DNA of 64,000 bases from RFSX01 sp964591455 (GTDB lineage Bacteria; Bacteroidota; Bacteroidia; Chitinophagales; Saprospiraceae), in contig CAZQDZ010000015.1 in assembly GCA_964591455.1 (NCBI GenBank), forward strand, positions 1-64,000, read 5' to 3'. The translations under genes and the position numbers were made by a program. Each line of letters starts with the position of its first letter. Position 1 is the stretch's first letter. Shown here piece after piece: positions 60,165-64,000 of the stretch. A model generated the notes under the pieces. That model had not been told where the DNA came from, did not search any database, and was given only the letters and a program-made list of their open reading frames with translations.

Positions 60165-60848
60165 ATGATTTTCGATATTATATCAGTTGTACCCGAACTG
60201 CTAGATAGTCCATTTCAGCATTCGATACTAAAGCGTGCTATAGATCAGGAATTGGTAGAGGTAAATGTCATATCTCTGAGGTCTTATGGCACCGGTCCAC
60301 ATAAGCAACTTGACGATTATCAGTATGGTGGAGGAGCGGGTATGGTTATGAAAATAGAGCCTTTAGATAATTGTATCAGTGAACTTAAGTCTAAGCATAA
60401 CTATGATGAAGTGATATACCTAACGCCAGATGGAGGTACTTTTTCCCAGCTGATGGCGAATAAACTTTCATTAGAGAATCGATTATTATTGATATGTGGG
60501 CATTATAAAGGGATAGACCAGCGACTCAGAGACCTTCATGTGACGATGGAGATTTCTATCGGAGACTATGTTTTGTCAGGAGGGGAGTTGGCCGCCGCTG
60601 TAGTAGTGGATGCCGTGTCTAGATTGATTCCTGGGACCCTGGGAGATGGCACTTCAGCACTTACAGACAGTCATCAGGATGGTTTATTGGCGCCGCCTGT
60701 GTATACACGTCCGGCAGAGTACAAGGGAATGAAAGTGCCAGACGTATTACTTTCTGGTCATGATAAAAATATCTCTGAATGGAGAGAAGCCAAGTCAATA
60801 GAGCGAACTCAAAAGCTGCGACCGGATATGTTGGATGACAAAATTTAG
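60165..60848 (+). CDS. trmD: tRNA (guanine-37-N1)-methyltransferase
   Basis: A 227-residue SPOUT enzyme that methylates G37 of tRNAs with SAM and prevents frameshifting. Visible are DIISVVPELLDSPF at the start, DDYQYGGGAGMVM, LTPDGGTFSQ, the trefoil-knot segment LICGHYKGIDQR and ISIGDYVLSGGELAA, and the C-terminal DGLLAPPVYTRPAEYKG and LLSGHDKNISEWR. Length is normal. The usual partners rpsP, rimM and rplS are not adjacent. It ends with a 4-bp overlap on the convergent UbiA-like gene. Confidence 0.97.
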   Translation: MIFDIISVVPELLDSPFQHSILKRAIDQELVEVNVISLRSYGTGPHKQLDDYQYGGGAGMVMKIEPLDNCISELKSKHNYDEVIYLTPDGGTFSQLMANKLSLENRLLLICGHYKGIDQRLRDLHVTMEISIGDYVLSGGELAAAVVVDAVSRLIPGTLGDGTSALTDSHQDGLLAPPVYTRPAEYKGMKVPDVLLSGHDKNISEWREAKSIERTQKLRPDMLDDKI

Positions 60849-61717
60849 ATAAGGTTATTAATCTCGATTGCAAGAATCACAACCAATCCTCTGGCGACTA
60901 AAGTGCCATCTACTAAGCCACTATAGTAGATATCATCATGTTTGTTTTTAGACAATTCAATCGCAAAGAATGTGATGGCATAAATGATCAGTCCAGTATT
61001 TACAAATATTGGAGAAACCAAACTGGGCTGTTCTAGTAAGTAAAAAAATACTAATCCTAGAATCAGTAATAAATAGCAAAGTCTGTAGGTGTTTTTTAAT
61101 CCCAGAGCCATTGGAATGGTCTTCAGGTTAGCTAATCGGTCTATTTTTATATCTCTTATATCAAAGGGAAGCGTGATAAGTAAAATGAAGATGACTTTCT
61201 CTATAAAACTGATTACAATTTGTGACACAGGTAATTCATTTATAATCAAAGGAATACAAGCTGCATAGGCCCAGGTGATTGCAATCAAAACTATCTTGAT
61301 GTAATTAAGGTCACGTAATCTTCGCTGGCTCTTTAGTAGAGGCAGCACATATGCGAAAGAGATTATACTTGTCGGAAAGAGACAGTAAATCATATATAGT
61401 GGCGTGAAAATTATAGAAACGAGACATCCTATAAAAGCCAACACTGCATAGATACTTATGTGAGACCGGTATTTTCTTATTACAAAAAATCTCCCTTGGT
61501 CCGAGGGAGGCACGGTACTTTTTATGCCTACAATTCTATGCAGGGAATAGATGAGTAGAGTAGAGCAAAATATTAATGAAAGATAACCCAAATCCACAGG
61601 TAACCTATAAAGTAGATATCCTTCATAGGTAAAAAGCAGTGCGCCTAGAGAAATATGTAAAGAGCTATATAAGTATAAGTTTAATACTCTTCTTTCTAGT
61701 GAAATTGGCTGTTCAAT
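60845..61717 (-). CDS. UbiA-like prenyltransferase family membrane protein
   Basis: A hydrophobic protein of about eight or nine membrane segments of the UbiA-like type. The NLHR/DxxxD pattern is only partly kept (LIYSLHRIVGIK; LPFDIRDIKIDRLANLKTIP supplies a DIRD-type acidic motif). The first standard start is a GTG at 61597, but the frame stays open for 40 more codons upstream and encodes a likely helix (LNLYLYSSLHISLGALLF) with no ATG, GTG or TTG; an ATT at 61715-61717, overlapping the upstream stop by one base, is the likely start. Substrate is unknown; related Bacteroidota proteins are annotated only as UbiA-like. Third in the pyrE-M42 peptidase-UbiA run. Confidence 0.78.
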   Translation of the reverse strand: MEQPISLERRVLNLYLYSSLHISLGALLFTYEGYLLYRLPVDLGYLSLIFCSTLLIYSLHRIVGIKSTVPPSDQGRFFVIRKYRSHISIYAVLAFIGCLVSIIFTPLYMIYCLFPTSIISFAYVLPLLKSQRRLRDLNYIKIVLIAITWAYAACIPLIINELPVSQIVISFIEKVIFILLITLPFDIRDIKIDRLANLKTIPMALGLKNTYRLCYLLLILGLVFFYLLEQPSLVSPIFVNTGLIIYAITFFAIELSKNKHDDIYYSGLVDGTLVARGLVVILAIEINNLI

Positions 61718-62798
61718 ACTTGAAATATTTGAAGTCGTGATTCTTCTTGATTGCCAGCAGGGTATTGTATATCAATAGGGTTACATTTTCTATATCTTCC
61801 TGATGGGCCATTTCCACAGTTGTGTGCATATACTTGAGAGGTAAAGATATAAGTGCAGACACGACTCCCATATTGGAATAAGCAAAAGCATCAGTATCAG
61901 TTCCAGTAGATCTACTGCTTGCAGATCTTTGGAACGGAATCTTATTCTTATCAGCAACTTTCTCTATGAGTTTGAGAAACTTATTATGTACCGCAGGTGC
62001 ATAGGTAAGTACAGGCCCCTTACCCGCTTTTTGATCACCATTTTGATTCGCTTTCATCATCGGTGATGAAGTATCGTGAGTTACATCTGTTATGATGGCA
62101 ACATCTGGTTTGATCCGATGTGCTATCATTTCAGCTCCTCTCAGCCCTATTTCTTCTTGGACAGCATTGACTACATAGAGAGAGAAGGGTAGTTTCTTCT
62201 TGCTTTTTTTGACAAGCTTAGCGACTTCAGCAATACAAAATCCACCCATCTTATTATCTAGCGCCTTGCCTGCATAATATCGGTTGTTAAGCTTCATTAG
62301 ATCATCTTCAAAGGTGATGACACATCCCACGTGCACACCCATCTTAAGCACCTCTTTTTTGTCAGTAGCACCCACATCAATAAATATATTTTCCAGCTTC
62401 GGAGATAGATTGGCGTCTTTTCCTCTTCTTACGTGGATCGCAGGCCATCCAAAGACGCCTTTGACGATGCCCTTCGGCGTATGGATGTTTACCCTTTTGG
62501 ATGGAGCGATGATATGATCACTGCCTCCATTTCTAATCACATTTATATACCCATCTTCACTGATATAATTGACATACCAAGCAATTTCATCCGCGTGAGC
62601 TTCTATGACAACTTTATAAGGTTGACCTGGGTTGATAACCCCATAGGCAGTACCATATTCGTCTAAGTGGACTTTATCTACGAACTGCTTTATATAGTCC
62701 ACCCACACCTTCTGTCCTTCCCACTCAAATCCTGAGGGAGATGTTGCATTAAGGTACTTGTATAGAAATTTCTCTGATGTTTTATTGATAACTTTCAT
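61713..62798 (-). CDS. M42 family aminopeptidase
   Basis: A 361-residue zinc aminopeptidase of the M42 (glutamyl aminopeptidase/TET-like) family, forming large cytosolic assemblies that trim peptides. Metal-binding segments are IEAHADEIAWYVNYI, GKALDNKMGGFC, VVNAVQEEIGLRGAE, and VTHDTSSP, and a late HTTVEMAHQED supplies the last ligand histidine. Length is typical. The stop is read within an overlap with the start of the UbiA-like gene, and it begins 2 bp after pyrE, so the three are probably cotranscribed. Confidence 0.94.
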   Translation of the reverse strand: MKVINKTSEKFLYKYLNATSPSGFEWEGQKVWVDYIKQFVDKVHLDEYGTAYGVINPGQPYKVVIEAHADEIAWYVNYISEDGYINVIRNGGSDHIIAPSKRVNIHTPKGIVKGVFGWPAIHVRRGKDANLSPKLENIFIDVGATDKKEVLKMGVHVGCVITFEDDLMKLNNRYYAGKALDNKMGGFCIAEVAKLVKKSKKKLPFSLYVVNAVQEEIGLRGAEMIAHRIKPDVAIITDVTHDTSSPMMKANQNGDQKAGKGPVLTYAPAVHNKFLKLIEKVADKNKIPFQRSASSRSTGTDTDAFAYSNMGVVSALISLPLKYMHTTVEMAHQEDIENVTLLIYNTLLAIKKNHDFKYFKY

Positions 62799-62800
62799 GT

Positions 62801-63448
62801 TTATATAGATGTTGTATAATTTTCAGACCAAGATTTTGGATCTTTGTTCCACGATTCCAGCAGGTTTTTTTCACTGTCTGTGATATATTTAGAATCCACT
62901 GCCTCATTAAGTATATTCCTATAAGTGGTTAGTGTCTCTACTGGGATTTTCTTTTCATCAAATACGCTAGCAGCTTTTGCAAATCCGTAGGTAAATATGG
63001 CCATTACACCCACTACCTTAGCGCCAGCATCTATTAGTGCATCGCAAGCAGCTGCACTACTCATGCCTGTAGATATGAGGTCTTCAATGACTAATATCTT
63101 GTCACCCGGACTAAATTCTCCTTCTATCTGGTTTTGCCTTCCATGCGCTTTAGTTTTAGATCTAACATAGACAAAAGGCTTGCCTAGCTTATCTGCCAGT
63201 AAGGCTCCATGGGCTATCCCAGCTGTGGCCACGCCTGCTACTACATCTATTTCACCGAACGCAAATACCTTGCTCGCTAAACTTTCCTTGACAAAATCTC
63301 TTATTTTAGGGTGTGATAATGTAATTCTGTTATCACAGTAAATTGGAGATTTTAAGCCAGAAGCCCACGTAAAAGGATTTTGTGGTTGAAGCTTTATGGC
63401 CTTAATTTGAAGAAGTTTTGATGCAACCTGTGAGGATAAAGTGCTCAT
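62801..63448 (-). CDS. pyrE: Orotate phosphoribosyltransferase
   Basis: A 215-residue enzyme that joins orotate to PRPP to give OMP, the fifth step of pyrimidine synthesis. It has FTWASGLKSPIYCDNR (orotate site), GVATAGIAHGALLADKL, a RSKTKAHGRQNQIEG flexible loop and the PRPP loop ILVIEDLISTGMSS (118-131), all intact. It leads a short operon with the M42 peptidase and UbiA-like gene, and is divergent from the NUDIX gene with only 24 bp between the start codons. Confidence 0.97.
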   Translation of the reverse strand: MSTLSSQVASKLLQIKAIKLQPQNPFTWASGLKSPIYCDNRITLSHPKIRDFVKESLASKVFAFGEIDVVAGVATAGIAHGALLADKLGKPFVYVRSKTKAHGRQNQIEGEFSPGDKILVIEDLISTGMSSAAACDALIDAGAKVVGVMAIFTYGFAKAASVFDEKKIPVETLTTYRNILNEAVDSKYITDSEKNLLESWNKDPKSWSENYTTSI

Positions 63449-63472
63449 TCAATACTTATATAAGAGCGGCAA

Positions 63473-64000
63473 ATGTACGAAATATACATAAACGAAAACA
63501 AGCTTCTCCTAACTGATTCTCAATCTGTTAGAGATGAAAAAAAAACGAAGGGTAAGTTATTGGTACCTTATTCAGGGAAGATTAAAATGCTGATGTCCTA
63601 TATCGATATGATGGAAAAAACCAATCGATTCCAAGAGGTAGTCATCCATCATCCAGACATCTCAAAATTGAAAAAGGAATTTAATTCGCTTTTTAAAATA
63701 ATTAAAGCAGCAGGAGGTGTGGTCAATGACGGAAAAGATAACATACTCTTTATCTATAGAAGAGGAAGTTGGGATTTACCCAAGGGCAAGTTAGACAAGG
63801 GGGAGAAAAAGAAAGAAGCGGCTTTAAGAGAGGTAGAAGAAGAAACCGGTATAACCGACATTACAGTTGGTAAGAAAATCAAAACTACCCGCCATACTTA
63901 TAAGACTAAAGATGGTAAACGGGCAATAAAAAAGACGTTTTGGTATGATATGTCTGCACCTCATCAGAAATTAACCCCTCAAAAAGAAGAGGACATAACA
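63473..64000 (+). CDS. NUDIX hydrolase, cut by the right edge
   Basis: The first 176 codons are present; the gene continues beyond the window. A leading region of about 75 residues (MYEIYINENKLLLTDSQ, KLLVPYSGKIKMLMSYID) precedes the NUDIX domain, which starts AAGGVVNDGKDNILFIYR. The NUDIX box is complete: G105, E111, R119, E120, E123, E124 and G126 in the G-x5-E-x7-REUxEExGU pattern. It would hydrolyse a nucleoside diphosphate linked to another group; the substrate is unknown. The start ATG lies 24 bp from the divergent pyrE start. Confidence 0.9.
   Translation, partial: MYEIYINENKLLLTDSQSVRDEKKTKGKLLVPYSGKIKMLMSYIDMMEKTNRFQEVVIHHPDISKLKKEFNSLFKIIKAAGGVVNDGKDNILFIYRRGSWDLPKGKLDKGEKKKEAALREVEEETGITDITVGKKIKTTRHTYKTKDGKRAIKKTFWYDMSAPHQKLTPQKEEDIT

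Overview
The window looks like a Bacteroidota chromosome, probably from a Saprospiria-type (Lewinella/Saprospira-like) lineage. Evidence seen directly: AT-rich DNA; four giant secreted proteins that each end in a type B type IX secretion (T9SS, gliding-motility-associated) C-terminal domain; a TonB-dependent receptor with a carboxypeptidase-regulatory-like N-terminus; a membrane-anchored AraC regulator; and several TAnnTTTG -7 promoter elements of the Bacteroidota type. The exact taxon is inference.

Layout. (1) 62-10217, minus strand: a tightly packed surface-glycan operon read towards the left edge. It holds an LMW-phosphatase-like protein, UDP-GlcNAc 2-epimerase (WecB), a TviB/WbpO-like dehydrogenase and TviC/WbpP-like 4-epimerase (predicted UDP-GalNAcA route), two left-handed beta-helix acyltransferases, an SpsF-like cytidylyltransferase, a NeuB-family synthase, a glycosyltransferase fused to a degenerate cytidylyltransferase-like domain, a DUF115-like protein and a GT2 glycosyltransferase. 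A second NeuB-like synthase (lacking the SAF domain) and a NeuA-like CMP-sugar synthetase are transcribed divergently at 10404-11946. Together they suggest a glycan containing nonulosonic-type acids and uronic acids. (2) 11939-15417, minus: rfbC, der, era and a conserved hypothetical gene. (3) 15489-19308, plus: PnuC-like transporter, NadR-like kinase, then a TPP riboswitch leading into a TonB-dependent receptor, pointing to thiamine uptake. (4) 20443-45188, plus: four consecutive giant T9SS substrates (2588, 1023, about 1688 and 2717 aa) occupying about 25 kb, built from Cys-rich, FN3/PKD-like and HYR-like tandem modules with very regular periods. (5) 45293-64000: cmk, a small conserved protein, a multi-PAS histidine kinase with a convergent response regulator, a DEGS1-like sphingolipid desaturase, a TPMT-like methyltransferase, a frameshifted miaE, prolyl oligopeptidase, diadenylate cyclase, AraC regulator, M20 peptidase, FKBP isomerase, trmD, a UbiA-like membrane protein, an M42 peptidase, pyrE, and a NUDIX hydrolase cut by the right edge.

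Most notable points: the eukaryote-like dihydroceramide desaturase; the giant T9SS array, with exact 774-bp repeat spacing in the third gene; the GT2/cytidylyltransferase fusion; the two different NeuB-type synthases; a possible switch-like leader before the PAS kinase; the miaE frameshift; and a UbiA-like gene whose coding sequence appears to begin upstream of any standard start codon. No tRNA, rRNA, CRISPR array, insertion sequence or phage gene was recognised.
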